DNA of 39,219 bases from Gemmobacter lanyuensis. Lineage in GTDB: Bacteria; Pseudomonadota; Alphaproteobacteria; Rhodobacterales; Rhodobacteraceae. A program made the translations under genes and the position numbers. Of this stretch, positions 17,861 through 27,099 are shown piece by piece. Below the pieces are notes generated by a model that was not told the origin of the DNA, did not search any database, and worked only from the letters and a program-made list of their open reading frames with translations. The stretch covers positions 185,153-224,371 of the forward strand of contig NZ_BMYQ01000005.1 of assembly GCF_014652355.1 (NCBI RefSeq). Direction: 5' to 3'. Position 1 is the first letter of the stretch. The number at the start of each line of letters is the position of its first letter.

Positions 17861-19126
17861 ATGGATCACTTCATTTACCGCAACGGCAGCCTTCATGCCG
17901 AGGATGTTTCCCTGGCCGAGATTGCGGCCCAGGTCGGCACCCCCTTCTATTGCTACTCGGCCGCCACGCTGACGCGCCATTACCAGCTGTTCAAAGAGGC
18001 GCTTTCGCCCCTGCCGAACCTTGTCTGCTTTGCCATCAAATCGCTGTCGAATGTCGCCGTGCTCAAGCTGCTGGGTGATCTGGGCGCGGGCATGGATGTG
18101 GTCTCCATCGGGGAATATCTGCGCGCCAAGGCCGCCGGTGTGCCGGGTGATCGCATCGTCTTTTCCGGTGTCGGCAAAACGCGCGAGGAGATGCGGATCG
18201 CGCTGGAAGGTGGCATCCGCCAGTTCAACGTCGAAAGCGAGCCGGAGATGCGCGCCCTGTCAGAGGTCGCTGCCGAAATGGGCCTGCGCGCGCCGATCAC
18301 CCTGCGCGTGAACCCCGATGTCGATGCGCGCACGCATGAAAAGATTGCGACCGGCAAAAAGGAAAACAAGTTCGGCATCCCGATCGAACGCGCCCGCGCC
18401 GTTTATGCCGAGGCGGCGGCCCTCCCCGGTCTTGAGGTCGTGGGGATCGACGTCCATATCGGCAGCCAGCTGGTGGAGCTTGAGCCCTTCGAGATGGCTT
18501 TCCGCAAGGTCGCCGAGCTGACCGAGGCCCTGCGCGCCGATGGCCACAACATCCGGCGCCTCGACCTCGGCGGCGGTTTAGGCATCCCCTATACCCGCTC
18601 GAACGAGGCGCCGCCCCTGCCCACCGATTACGGCGCCATGATCAAGCGCACGCTGGGCCATCTGGATTGCGAGATCGAGATCGAGCCCGGCCGCCTCATC
18701 GCGGGCAACTCGGGGGTACTAGTTTCGAGCGTGATCTATGTGAAGAACGGCGAGGGCCGGGATTTCCTGATCCTCGACGCGGCGATGAACGATCTGGTAA
18801 GACCTTCGATGTATGGTGCCCATCACGACATCATCGCCGTAGCCGAACCCGCAGCAGGCGCACCGACCGTGCCCTTCGATGTGGTCGGCCCTGTCTGCGA
18901 AACCGGGGATACCTTTGCCAAAGGGCGCGATCTTCCGCTCATGGCGGCGGGCGATCTGGTGGCTTTCCGCTCGGCCGGGGCCTATGGCGCGGTCATGGCG
19001 AGCGAATATAACACCCGACCCCTTGTGCCAGAGGTACTTGTGAGGGACGATCACTTCGCCGTCATCCGGGCCCGGCCCAGCTATGACGAAATTCTCAAGC
19101 GGGATAGCATCCCGGATTGGTTGTAA
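17861..19126 (+). CDS. lysA: Diaminopimelate decarboxylase
   Basis: A PLP enzyme that makes lysine from meso-diaminopimelate. The 421-residue product has the family length. The PLP Lys60 lies in CFAIKSLSN, the phosphate-binding glycine loop in DLGGGLGIPY, the EPGR motif in EIEPGRLIAG, and the active-site Cys in GPVCETGDTFA from the partner subunit. GCAGGAGG precedes the ATG. The gene follows the small-lipoprotein cluster and precedes the TIGR02302-type gene by 35 bp. Confidence 0.97.
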   Translation: MDHFIYRNGSLHAEDVSLAEIAAQVGTPFYCYSAATLTRHYQLFKEALSPLPNLVCFAIKSLSNVAVLKLLGDLGAGMDVVSIGEYLRAKAAGVPGDRIVFSGVGKTREEMRIALEGGIRQFNVESEPEMRALSEVAAEMGLRAPITLRVNPDVDARTHEKIATGKKENKFGIPIERARAVYAEAAALPGLEVVGIDVHIGSQLVELEPFEMAFRKVAELTEALRADGHNIRRLDLGGGLGIPYTRSNEAPPLPTDYGAMIKRTLGHLDCEIEIEPGRLIAGNSGVLVSSVIYVKNGEGRDFLILDAAMNDLVRPSMYGAHHDIIAVAEPAAGAPTVPFDVVGPVCETGDTFAKGRDLPLMAAGDLVAFRSAGAYGAVMASEYNTRPLVPEVLVRDDHFAVIRARPSYDEILKRDSIPDWL

Positions 19127-19161
19127 GGACGGCCGTCACACGGCCGGTACGTGAAAGGGCG

Positions 19162-21594
19162 ATGGAACAGGCGAAAGCCCCCGATGTGCTGACCCGCATC
19201 CGTTGGCCCTTGCGGCTGACTTGGGCAGGGCTTTGGGCGGAACGCCTGTCGCGGGCTTTCTGGCCGCTCTGGACCGTTGCGCTGGCGACGCTGGCAATTC
19301 TGGCCTTCGGCCTGCAGGATATGGTCGCGCTCGAAGCGGCATGGACCGGCCTCGTTGCCGCCATCGTCGGGGCGGTCTGGTCCTTGACCCGCGGCCTGCG
19401 CCAATTCCGCATCCCGACACGGGCCGAGGCGCTGGCCCGGCTCGACGCCTCACTACCCGGCCAGCCGCTTTCGGCGCTGGCCGACGATCAGGCGATTGGC
19501 GGCAGCGATCCGGCCTCGGTCGCGGTCTGGCAGGCGCATCGCGCGCGCATGGCTGCCCGTGCCGCCGCCGCCCGCCCCGTGCGCCCCGAGCTGCATCTGG
19601 CCAGCCGCGACCCCTTCGGCCTGCGCTACATGGCGCTGACGCTCTTTGTCTGCGCGCTGATGTTCGGCTCAATCTGGCGGGTGGCCTCGGTCACGGGTCT
19701 TGGGCCCGGCCCGGCGGAAGCGATGATGAACGGCCCGACATGGGAGGGTTGGGCACAGCCACCGCTTTATACCGGCAAGCCCGCGCTTTACCTGAACGAC
19801 ATCTCGGCGCGCACGCTGGATCTGCCGCGCGGCACTCGCGTGCAAGTCCGCCTTTACGGCGAGGTGGGCGCGCTGACCCTGTCGGAAACCGTTTCGGGCG
19901 CGACGACCCCTGCCCCGGCCTCGGACCTCGCCCAGAGTTTTGAGGTGATGCAAGACGGCGCCATTGCGATCAATGGCCCCGGCGGGCGCGAATGGAAGAT
20001 CATGGCCCTGAAGGACGCGCCGCCGCTGGTGCAGATCAAGGGCGAAGTCACGCGCGAACGCGATGGCAAGATGCGCCTTCCCTTCGGGGTCGAGGATGAC
20101 TTCGGCATCGCAGGCGGGAAGGCGACGGTGACGCTTGATCTGGCCAAGATCGATCGCCGCTTTGGCCTGACCCCGGACCCCGAACCGCGCGCGCCGCTTG
20201 AACTGGACCTGCCGCTGCCCATCAGCGGCAATCGCGCGAAATTCGAAGAGGCGCTCGTCGAAGATATCTCGCAGCATCCTTTCGCCAATATGCCCGTGCA
20301 GGTGCGGCTTGAGGTGACGGATGCCGCAGGCCAGACCGGTGGCACGGCGCCGCTGTCGCTGATCCTGCCGGGCAAGCGGTTCTTTGATCCCTTCGCCGCT
20401 GCCATCATCGAACTCCGCCGCGATCTGCTGTGGAACCGCGCGAATGGCCCGCAAACAGCGCAGATCTTCCGCGCCGTGACCCATCTGCCCGAAGATCTGA
20501 TCCGCGATCAGGCCACCTTCGACCGGCTGCTGGCCGCGATTGACCGTCTTGCTGCGGCAGGGTCCGACCTGACCCCGGCCCTGCGCGACGACTTGGCGAA
20601 AGAGCTGTGGGAGATTGCGCTGCTGGTTGAGGAGGGCGATCTTGCCTCGGCCCGGGAACGGCTGCAACGCGCGCAGGACCGCCTGAATGAGGCGATCCGC
20701 AATGGCGCCGACCCGGCGGAAATCCAGAACCTGATGGATGAACTGCGCGCCGCGACCGATGATTACATGCGCCTCCTGGCGGAAGAGGCCGAGCGCAACC
20801 CCGATGGCGGACAGGCCGATGCGGGGCAACAGATGCAGATCACCGGCGACCAGATCCAGAAGATGATGGATGAAATCCAGCGCCTGATGGAAGAAGGCAA
20901 GATGGCCGAAGCTGCGCAGGCCATGGCCATGCTTCAACAGCTGCTGGAAAACCTGAAGATGACCGAAGGTCAGGGTGGTCAGGGCGGGCCGCAGATGCCG
21001 GGGATGAAGGGGCTACAGGAAACGCTGCGCGACCAGCAAGGCCTGTCGGATGAGGCCTTCCGCCAGTTGCAACAGGGAGATCGGCCCGGCGACGACGACC
21101 CGCTGGCCGAGGAACAGCGCCAGCTGCGTGAACGACTGGATGCCCTGAACGGTCAACAACTGCCCGGTCCCGATACCGAATCGGGTGAGGCCGGCCGCCA
21201 GTCTCTCGATGAGGCTGAACGTCAGATGGAGCAGGCGGAACGCGCCTTGCGCCAAGGTGATCTCTCGGGCGCGCTGGACCGTCAGGCCGATGCGATGGAT
21301 CGCATGCGCGATGGGCTGCGGGCCCTGAATGATGCACAGGCCGAAGCCGAGCGTCAGGGCCGCACCGGCGATGGCGTGCCCGGGGGGAATGCTGACCCCA
21401 ACGGCGCCCCTGATCCGCTGGGGCGCGATACAGGCAATGCAGGCCGGATCGGATCAGACGACAATCTGTTGAACGGTCAGGATGTGCAGCGCCGTGCGCA
21501 AGACCTGCTGGACGAAATCCGCCGCCGCGCCGGTGAACAACAGCGCGCCGAAAATGAACGCGATTACCTGAAACGGCTGCTGGACCTGTTTTGA
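19162..21594 (+). CDS. TIGR02302/DUF4175-type large membrane protein
   Basis: An 810-residue protein of unknown function. Two transmembrane helices lie at about 33-51 and 57-75 and a third at about 156-174. A large beta-rich extracytoplasmic-like region follows (about 190-430), then a long helical, Gln/Met/Asp-rich part (about 480-790) with coiled-coil character and low-complexity stretches such as GQGGQGGPQMPG. The ending RDYLKRLLDLF is conserved-looking. This layout matches the alphaproteobacterial TIGR02302 (DUF4175) family. The ATG at 19162 is behind AAAGGG; upstream non-ATG starts would overlap lysA. The position after lysA fits Rhodobacterales order. Confidence 0.85.
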   Translation: MEQAKAPDVLTRIRWPLRLTWAGLWAERLSRAFWPLWTVALATLAILAFGLQDMVALEAAWTGLVAAIVGAVWSLTRGLRQFRIPTRAEALARLDASLPGQPLSALADDQAIGGSDPASVAVWQAHRARMAARAAAARPVRPELHLASRDPFGLRYMALTLFVCALMFGSIWRVASVTGLGPGPAEAMMNGPTWEGWAQPPLYTGKPALYLNDISARTLDLPRGTRVQVRLYGEVGALTLSETVSGATTPAPASDLAQSFEVMQDGAIAINGPGGREWKIMALKDAPPLVQIKGEVTRERDGKMRLPFGVEDDFGIAGGKATVTLDLAKIDRRFGLTPDPEPRAPLELDLPLPISGNRAKFEEALVEDISQHPFANMPVQVRLEVTDAAGQTGGTAPLSLILPGKRFFDPFAAAIIELRRDLLWNRANGPQTAQIFRAVTHLPEDLIRDQATFDRLLAAIDRLAAAGSDLTPALRDDLAKELWEIALLVEEGDLASARERLQRAQDRLNEAIRNGADPAEIQNLMDELRAATDDYMRLLAEEAERNPDGGQADAGQQMQITGDQIQKMMDEIQRLMEEGKMAEAAQAMAMLQQLLENLKMTEGQGGQGGPQMPGMKGLQETLRDQQGLSDEAFRQLQQGDRPGDDDPLAEEQRQLRERLDALNGQQLPGPDTESGEAGRQSLDEAERQMEQAERALRQGDLSGALDRQADAMDRMRDGLRALNDAQAEAERQGRTGDGVPGGNADPNGAPDPLGRDTGNAGRIGSDDNLLNGQDVQRRAQDLLDEIRRRAGEQQRAENERDYLKRLLDLF

Positions 21595-21596
21595 GG

Positions 21597-22364
21597 TCAG
21601 CCTTGCAGCGCCATGATCGCGCGCTGCATCAGCCCATCCAGCCAAAGCCGCGCGGCATCGACCTTCGCAACATAGGCGATCAAAAGATCAGCGCTTGCCG
21701 GCATCTGCTGGGCGATGCGCGGCGCCATCACATAGGCCGCCACCGCCACCGCCGCGACAAGAAGCGCCAGGCTGAACCCGCTGCGGAAGCTGGCATTGGC
21801 CGCCTTGGTACGCAAAACCGGGGCCGCAGTGATCGGATCGGCGGCGGGGCTGAGGGTCGAGTTGATCTCTTCGATATCCGGCAGAAGGTCGCGTCCCTTG
21901 GCCGGTCGGACATGCAGGTCAGCGGCGTTTTCCTCTTCCACCCCCTTCAACTGGGCGATCCGCCGGGCCGCGGCACTGACCTGCGGCGCCTCCAAACCCA
22001 GATCGCCTTGCGTTTCAAGGGCGGGCTCTTCCCGCGCGCGGGCCTGTGCCTCGCGCTCGGCCTCTTCCTTCAGCAAGGCGACCAAGCTTTCGTCAAGGTT
22101 GCGCGCCGCAGGTGCCGCGCGGGGTGACAGTTCCGGCTCAGGCTCGGGCAATGCAGGGGCGGCGGGTTCGGCCCCGATTTGCGGGGCCATTTCGACGGGC
22201 GGGTCGAAAACTTCCGCCTCGGCGGCCTGCGCTTCCAGAACGGCAGGCGGCAGCTGAAACCAGGCATGACCACAATTCGAACATTGGACGTCGCGCCCCT
22301 CATCCGGGATGGCCTCATCGGCAACCTCGTATTGCGCATCGCAATTGGGGCAAATCAGACGCAT
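21597..22364 (-). CDS. MJ0042-type zinc-ribbon membrane protein
   Basis: A 255-residue protein. The N-terminus is a small zinc ribbon, with CPNC at residues 5-8 and CSNC at 28-31 followed by HAWF, the MJ0042/zinc_ribbon_5 pattern. A long acidic Glu/Pro/Ala-rich linker (about 45-170) leads to one transmembrane helix at about 199-214 and a short C-terminal tail. The role is unknown; such proteins may be membrane-tethered regulators. The ATG at 22364 is behind GGCAGGAGC. It is divergent from ftsE and converges on the previous gene with a gap of two bases. Confidence 0.85.
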   Translation of the reverse strand: MRLICPNCDAQYEVADEAIPDEGRDVQCSNCGHAWFQLPPAVLEAQAAEAEVFDPPVEMAPQIGAEPAAPALPEPEPELSPRAAPAARNLDESLVALLKEEAEREAQARAREEPALETQGDLGLEAPQVSAAARRIAQLKGVEEENAADLHVRPAKGRDLLPDIEEINSTLSPAADPITAAPVLRTKAANASFRSGFSLALLVAAVAVAAYVMAPRIAQQMPASADLLIAYVAKVDAARLWLDGLMQRAIMALQG

Positions 22365-22532
22365 CTTTACCGCTCCTGCCGTTCGACGGCCTCTTGTTGC
22401 GCCCTTTCTAGCAACGAACCCCCCGTGTTCCAAGCCTGCGCCCCACAGGATTTTCCAGATTGCGCCCGGCAAACCGTTGAATCCGCCGCGCATCCGGGCG
22501 ATTGTGCGCCGCGTCTGCGGAAGGGACCAATC

Positions 22533-23204
22533 GTGATTTCGTTCGAGAATGTGGCCTACAACTATGGCGGCGGCGAGCTTTTGTCGGAAATGTCCCTGCG
22601 GCTGGCGCCGGGGTCTTTCCATTTTCTGACCGGGCCGTCGGGTGCGGGCAAATCCACTTTTCTCAAGCTCTGCTATGCCGAGCTGCTGCCCACGGCGGGC
22701 CATGTCACGCTGTTCGACCGCGAGGTCCGGTCGCTCGGCCGGGATGAGGTCGCGCTGATGCGGCAGCGCATCGGCGTCGTGCATCAGGATTGCCGGTTCC
22801 TCGATCATCTGCCGCTGGCGGCCAATGTCACCCTGCCGCTGACCGTGTCGAACCGCGAGGTCAGCGGGCAGGACCTGGGCGATCTGCTGGCTTGGGTCGG
22901 GCTGCGCCATCTGGCCGACGCGCTGCCCCCGTCGCTCTCAGGTGGGGAACGGCAGCGGGCAGCGCTGGCGCGGGCGGTGATCGTGGACCCCGAGGTCATC
23001 CTGGCCGATGAACCGACCGGAAACCTCGACTGGGAAATGTCGCTACGGCTGCTGCAATTGCTGGTCGAATTGAACCGCATGGGCAAGACCATCGTCGTTG
23101 CCACCCATGACCTGAACCTGATCCGGCAGGCGAAATCGCATGTTGCGGCGCGGGTGCTCCGCATCCGCAACCGCCGCATCCAACTGGCGGGGGCCGATCT
23201 GTGA
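22533..23204 (+). CDS. ftsE: Cell division ATP-binding protein FtsE
   Basis: The ABC ATPase that, with FtsX, links the division ring to peptidoglycan hydrolase activation at the septum. The 223-residue product shows Walker A GPSGAGKS (34-41), the signature LSGGERQR, and Walker B VILADEPTGNLDW. Initiation is assigned to GTG at 22533 because GGAAGGGA precedes it by 6 nt and the protein then begins MISFENVAYNYGGGELLSEM, as in related FtsE; no suitable ATG exists. It overlaps ftsX by one base (TGATG). Confidence 0.95.
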   Translation: MISFENVAYNYGGGELLSEMSLRLAPGSFHFLTGPSGAGKSTFLKLCYAELLPTAGHVTLFDREVRSLGRDEVALMRQRIGVVHQDCRFLDHLPLAANVTLPLTVSNREVSGQDLGDLLAWVGLRHLADALPPSLSGGERQRAALARAVIVDPEVILADEPTGNLDWEMSLRLLQLLVELNRMGKTIVVATHDLNLIRQAKSHVAARVLRIRNRRIQLAGADL

Positions 23205-24100
23205 TGACCAATCCGCTGACACTCTTCTTGCGCGGCGACCGGCAGGCTGATCGCGTGGTGCCGCCCTCAGGGCATACGGCCTGGCTCACAAGCTTCACGG
23301 CGGGCGCGATGACCTTCCTAGCCGTCTTCGCGCTGGCGCTGGCGCTGGCCTCGGGGCGGATGGCGGACCGCTGGTCGGATGCACTGGCGCGCACGGCGAC
23401 GGTACGGATCTCGGCCCCGCCGGACCAGATTGAAATGCAGACCCGTGTCGTGCTGGATGTGCTGGCGACCACCCCCGGCGTCGAAAGCGCCAAGGCGCTG
23501 AGCGATGAGGAACAGCGCAAGCTGCTGGAGCCCTGGTTCGGCCCCGACCTTCCGGTCGAGGCCCTGCCGATCCCGCGCCTGATCGAGTTGACCGAGACCG
23601 CCCAGGGCTATGACGCTGAGGGCCTGCGCCAGCGCCTTGCGGCCGAGGCCCCCGGCGCCGTGCTGGATGATCACACCCGCTGGCGCCGCCCGCTGGCGAC
23701 GGCAGCGGGGCGCCTGCGCGTGCTGGGCTATCTGTCGATCCTGCTGATCGGCGGCACCATGGCGGGGATGATCACCCTGGCCGCCAATGCCGCACTGGCT
23801 GCAAATTCGCAGGTGATCGAGGTTCTGCGGCTGGTCGGTGCGCAGGATGCCTATATCGCGCGGGCCTTCGTGCGCCGCTTCACGCTGCGGGCCTTTACGG
23901 GCGCGCTGGCAGGCGCCCTGCTGGGCATGGCGGGAATTGCGTTGCTGCCTTCGGCCGATGCGGCGGGCGGGTTCCTGACGGGGCTGGGCTTCAGCGGGGC
24001 GGGCTGGTTCCTGCCGTTGGCCCTGCCGCTCATCGCGGCCATCGTGGCCTTTGCAGCCACCCGCCGCGCCGCGCTGATGAAGCTTCGGGGGTTAATGTGA
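23204..24100 (+). CDS. ftsX: Cell division protein FtsX
   Basis: The integral-membrane partner of FtsE. The 298-residue protein has an N-terminal helix (about 28-50), a periplasmic domain (about 55-155) that in relatives touches murein-hydrolase activators, and three more helices toward the C-terminus in the FtsX/MacB permease region (QVIEVLRLVGAQDAYIARAF is the cytoplasmic coupling stretch). The ATG at 23204 overlaps the ftsE stop and the TGA at 24100 overlaps the next ATG, so ftsE, ftsX and plsC are translated as a coupled unit. Confidence 0.94.
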   Translation: MTNPLTLFLRGDRQADRVVPPSGHTAWLTSFTAGAMTFLAVFALALALASGRMADRWSDALARTATVRISAPPDQIEMQTRVVLDVLATTPGVESAKALSDEEQRKLLEPWFGPDLPVEALPIPRLIELTETAQGYDAEGLRQRLAAEAPGAVLDDHTRWRRPLATAAGRLRVLGYLSILLIGGTMAGMITLAANAALAANSQVIEVLRLVGAQDAYIARAFVRRFTLRAFTGALAGALLGMAGIALLPSADAAGGFLTGLGFSGAGWFLPLALPLIAAIVAFAATRRAALMKLRGLM

Positions 24101-24834
24101 TGCGCCGTATCCTGCCGCTTCAATGGCTGCTGTCGCTGATCTTCATCGTCCAGATGTATGTTGCGATGCTGGTGATCGGTGTGGTGATGCTGATCCCCGC
24201 GCTGATCGACCGGCGCCATGCCCATACTGCCTGCCGCAGCTTCTGCGCCTGGGTCCGGATCAGCCTGCGCGTGCTGACCGGCCTGAACACCGAAGTGCGC
24301 GGCCCGGTGCCGCAGACCGAGGTGCTGATTGCAGCCAAGCACCAAAGCTTCCTCGACATCATACTGATCTTCGGCGCGGTGCCGCGCGGCAAGTTCGTGA
24401 TGAAGAAAGAGCTGGTCATGGCGCCGATTCTGGGCTGGTACGCGCTGCGGATCGGCTGTGTCCCGGTGGATCGCGGCAAACGCGGCGCCGCCATTTCGCG
24501 CATGATGGCGGATGTCAAATCCGGGGCGAGCTTGCCGGGACAGCTCATCATCTATCCCCAGGGCACCCGTGTGGCCCCCGGCGTGCGCGCGCCCTACAAG
24601 GTGGGGACGGCCCTGCTGTATAGCCAGTTGAAACAGGATTGCGTGCCAGTCGCCACCAATGTGGGCGTTTTCTGGCCCAAGCGCGGCATCCTGCGGAAAC
24701 CCGGCACGGCGGTCGTGGAATTCCTGCCGCCCCTGCAGCCGGGCCTGTCGAACAGCGCCTTCATGGCCACGCTGGAGCGTGAGGTGGAGACAGCCTCGGA
24801 TGCGCTCTTGGCCGAGGCGACGCGCGGGGCCTGA
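24100..24834 (+). CDS. plsC: 1-acyl-sn-glycerol-3-phosphate acyltransferase
   Basis: Adds the second acyl chain to lysophosphatidic acid in phospholipid synthesis. The 244-residue protein has an N-terminal membrane segment (about 8-34), the catalytic HX4D motif KHQSFLD (His81, Asp86), and the substrate motif YPQGTR (152-157), a variant of the usual FPEGTR with Gln for Glu, which I believe is common in alphaproteobacterial members. It overlaps ftsX by one base. The gene ends 18 bp from the convergent accA gene. The exact acyl acceptor is inferred from the family only. Confidence 0.92.
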   Translation: MRRILPLQWLLSLIFIVQMYVAMLVIGVVMLIPALIDRRHAHTACRSFCAWVRISLRVLTGLNTEVRGPVPQTEVLIAAKHQSFLDIILIFGAVPRGKFVMKKELVMAPILGWYALRIGCVPVDRGKRGAAISRMMADVKSGASLPGQLIIYPQGTRVAPGVRAPYKVGTALLYSQLKQDCVPVATNVGVFWPKRGILRKPGTAVVEFLPPLQPGLSNSAFMATLEREVETASDALLAEATRGA

Positions 24835-24852
24835 CCGGCCCCGCCTTTCGGA

Positions 24853-25812
24853 TCAGGCCGCGAGGCCCTTGGTTCCCATGTCGAGGAACTTCTGGCGGCG
24901 TTCCTTGACCAGCACCTCGGGTTTCTTGCCCGACAGCTCTTTCAGCATGGTCTCGACCGCCTTGCCCACGGCCTCGATCGTTTCCTTGCGGCCACGCTGT
25001 GCGCCGCCCAGCGGTTCCTTGATGATGCGGTCGATCACGCCCAGCTTTTGCAGGTCCTGCGCAGTCAGGCGCAGGGCCTCGGCGGCTTCGCGCATCTTTT
25101 CGGCATCTTTCCACAGGATCGAGGCGCAGCCTTCGGGGGAGATTACCGAATAGACCGAATGTTCCAGCATCGCGATGCGATTCGCGGTGGCAAAGGCCAC
25201 GGCCCCGCCCGAACCACCCTCACCGATGATGATCGACAGCAGCGGCACACCGATCTGAAGGCATTTCTCGGTCGAGCGGGCAATGGCCTCAGCCTGACCA
25301 CGCTCTTCGGCGCCCTTGCCCGGATAGGCGCCGGGCGTATCGACCAGCGTCACCACCGGCAGACCGAAGCGATGCGCCATATCCATCAGCCGGATCGCCT
25401 TGCGATACCCCTCGGGGCGGGCCATGCCGAAATTGCGTTCAATGCGCGACTTGGTGTCATTGCCCTTTTCATGGCCGATCACCACGACCGGCTGATCGTT
25501 GAAGCGCGCAAGCCCCCCCATGACAGCATGGTCGTCTGCAAAGGCACGGTCGCCGGCCAGCGGGGTATATTCGGTAAAGAGCGCGTCGATGTAATCTTTG
25601 CAATGCGGCCGGTCGGGATGGCGCGCGACCTGGCATTTACGCCAGGGCGTCAGATCCTTGTACAGATCCTTGAGCAACGATTCGGCCTTGCGGTCCAGCG
25701 CCGCGGCCTCTTTCTCGACGTCCATTTCCTTGTTGGCACGCGCGAGCGCCCGCAGCTCTTCGGCCTTGCCTTCGATCTCGGCCAGCGGCTTTTCGAATTC
25801 GAGGTAGTTCAT
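24853..25812 (-). CDS. accA: Acetyl-CoA carboxylase carboxyltransferase subunit alpha
   Basis: With AccD it transfers CO2 from biotin to acetyl-CoA to make malonyl-CoA for fatty-acid synthesis. The 319-residue product has the normal length and begins [20 protein letters not shown]. The crotonase-like core shows [11 protein letters not shown] and [14 protein letters not shown], which form the oxyanion hole and CoA site. GGGAGGAG stands 6 nt before the ATG. A predicted sigma70 promoter lies 43 bp upstream. It converges with plsC, another lipid-synthesis gene. Confidence 0.97.
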   Translation of the reverse strand: MNYLEFEKPLAEIEGKAEELRALARANKEMDVEKEAAALDRKAESLLKDLYKDLTPWRKCQVARHPDRPHCKDYIDALFTEYTPLAGDRAFADDHAVMGGLARFNDQPVVVIGHEKGNDTKSRIERNFGMARPEGYRKAIRLMDMAHRFGLPVVTLVDTPGAYPGKGAEERGQAEAIARSTEKCLQIGVPLLSIIIGEGGSGGAVAFATANRIAMLEHSVYSVISPEGCASILWKDAEKMREAAEALRLTAQDLQKLGVIDRIIKEPLGGAQRGRKETIEAVGKAVETMLKELSGKKPEVLVKERRQKFLDMGTKGLAA

Positions 25813-25854
25813 CGGGCACTCCTCCCAAGTGGGGACGGCGGGGAAACGGCCTTC

Positions 25855-25883
25855 TATATGGCCAAGCGCGGCGAAAGATGCAA
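25855..25883 (-). promoter_or_regulatory. Predicted accA promoter
   Basis: On the minus strand TTGCAT (25878-25883) and CATATA (25855-25860) are separated by exactly 17 nt. The start site near 25848 would give a leader of about 35 nt containing the GGGAGGAG ribosome-binding site. Confidence 0.55.
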
Positions 25884-25908
25884 CTCGCCTGCGGTGCCGG
25901 AAACGGCA

Positions 25909-26011
25909 ACGCCCCGCAGCCGGGCTGCGGGGCGTGCTCCCCCCGTGATGCCATGTCGGGCCTCCTCTCCCTTCATGGCGCGGGTATCGCTTTTCAAAGC
26001 GACGCTTTTTT
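25909..26011 (+). ncRNA. Candidate small RNA with anti-Shine-Dalgarno loop
   Basis: Three consecutive structures are seen in a gene-free gap. (1) A 12-bp GC stem at 25909-25920/25924-25935. (2) A hairpin with GCCATG (25950-25955) pairing CATGGC (25974-25979), an inner GGG/CCC pair, and an eight-base loop CCTCCTCT, complementary to ribosome-binding sites. (3) A TCGCTT/AAGCGA hairpin (25987-26002) followed by six T residues (26006-26011), a plausible terminator. The anti-SD loop recalls the CcsR/cuckoo RNAs of Rhodobacter. No clear plus-strand promoter was found. On the opposite strand the same loop reads AGAGGAGG with an ATG nearby, so a minus-strand leader is the alternative. Confidence 0.4.
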
Positions 26012-26064
26012 AAACTTTCATGACAGTAGCCTGCGTTTCGGCAAGGCAGTCTGTCAACGGTTTT

Positions 26065-27027
26065 TTAGGCACCCGCAGCGATCATTTCGGCTTGGCGCAC
26101 GATGACCTCTGCCTGTTTGATAGAGGCGATATCCACAAGACGGCCCTTATAGACAGTCGCACCTTCGCCACGGGCCTTCGCGGCCTCCATGGCGGACAGA
26201 ATCTCGCGTGCTTCGCCGACTGCGGTCTCTGAGGGGGTGAAAACCTCATTGGCCAGCGCGATCTGTTTGGGATGAATCGCCCATTTCCCGACCATGCCCA
26301 GCGTGGCTGACCTGCGCGCCTGCGCGCGATAGCCTTCATCATCGCTGAAATCGCCGAAAGGACCGTCCACCGGCAGGATGCCGTGGGTACGGCAGGCGGC
26401 GACAATGGCGGCCTGTGCCCAATGCCACGGATCGGACCAGTATTTGGCTCCCTCGCGCAGCATGTAATAGTTTTCCTGCGTCCCACCGATGCCGGTAGTC
26501 TGCATCCCCATGCTGGCCGCGAAATCGGCGGCACCGAGGCTCATGGCCTGCAGACGCGGGGAAGAGGCCGCGATTTCCTCGACATGGGCGATCCCGGCGG
26601 CCGATTCGATGATGACCTCAAAGCTGATCGGCTTGGCCCGGCCCTTGGCGCGTTCGATCGCGGTGACCAGCGCATCAACGGCATAGATATCGGCGGCACA
26701 GCCGACCTTGGGGATCATGATCTGATCAAGCCGGTCGCCCGCCTGCTCCAGCAGATCGACGACATCCCGGTACCAATAGGGCGTGTCCAGCCCGTTGATC
26801 CGCACCGACAGATACTTCTTCCCCCAGTCCAGCGTATTGATCGCGGTGATGATATTGGCGCGGGCCTGATCCTTGTCCGAAGGGGCGACGGAATCCTCAA
26901 GGTCCAGGTTGATCACGTCGGCGGCCGAAGCGGCCATCTTCTCGAACAGCGCGGGACGCGAGCCGGGGCCGAACAACTGGCACCGGTTCGGGCGGGCGGG
27001 GGCGGCAGGCTGGATGCGGAAGCTCAT
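26065..27027 (-). CDS. mcl1: L-malyl-CoA/beta-methylmalyl-CoA lyase
   Basis: Cleaves malyl-CoA to acetyl-CoA plus glyoxylate and beta-methylmalyl-CoA to propionyl-CoA plus glyoxylate, the closing steps of the ethylmalonyl-CoA pathway for acetate growth in bacteria lacking isocitrate lyase. The 320-residue product closely resembles the Rhodobacter enzyme from memory: NRCQLFGPGSRPALFEKM, NLDLEDSVAP (metal-ligand Asp/Glu region), FEVIIESAAG and GKWAIHPKQI. The ATG at 27027 lacks a strong Shine-Dalgarno sequence. It is divergent from the transaminase gene. PhaA, PhaB and PduO elsewhere in the window serve the same pathway. Confidence 0.95.
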   Translation of the reverse strand: MSFRIQPAAPARPNRCQLFGPGSRPALFEKMAASAADVINLDLEDSVAPSDKDQARANIITAINTLDWGKKYLSVRINGLDTPYWYRDVVDLLEQAGDRLDQIMIPKVGCAADIYAVDALVTAIERAKGRAKPISFEVIIESAAGIAHVEEIAASSPRLQAMSLGAADFAASMGMQTTGIGGTQENYYMLREGAKYWSDPWHWAQAAIVAACRTHGILPVDGPFGDFSDDEGYRAQARRSATLGMVGKWAIHPKQIALANEVFTPSETAVGEAREILSAMEAAKARGEGATVYKGRLVDIASIKQAEVIVRQAEMIAAGA

Positions 27028-27071
27028 CGTCAGTGTCTCGGCAATGAAATTTCAGGGATCGCTGTGAATGG

Positions 27072-27099
27072 GTTATAATCTTGCGCGCACAGAATCAAG
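27072..27099 (-). promoter_or_regulatory. Tentative mcl1 promoter
   Basis: On the minus strand CTTGAT (27094-27099) and TATAAC (27072-27077) are 16 nt apart, about 45 bp upstream of the mcl1 start. TATAAC is a good -10; the -35 is imperfect. Confidence 0.4.

Noticed and set aside
25637-25954. A 105-codon minus-strand frame with a good AGGAGG six bases before its ATG, upstream of and overlapping accA
   Set aside because: It runs out of frame into accA, has Arg/Pro-rich shadow composition and crosses the accA promoter. Kept only as the alternative reading of the hairpin region.
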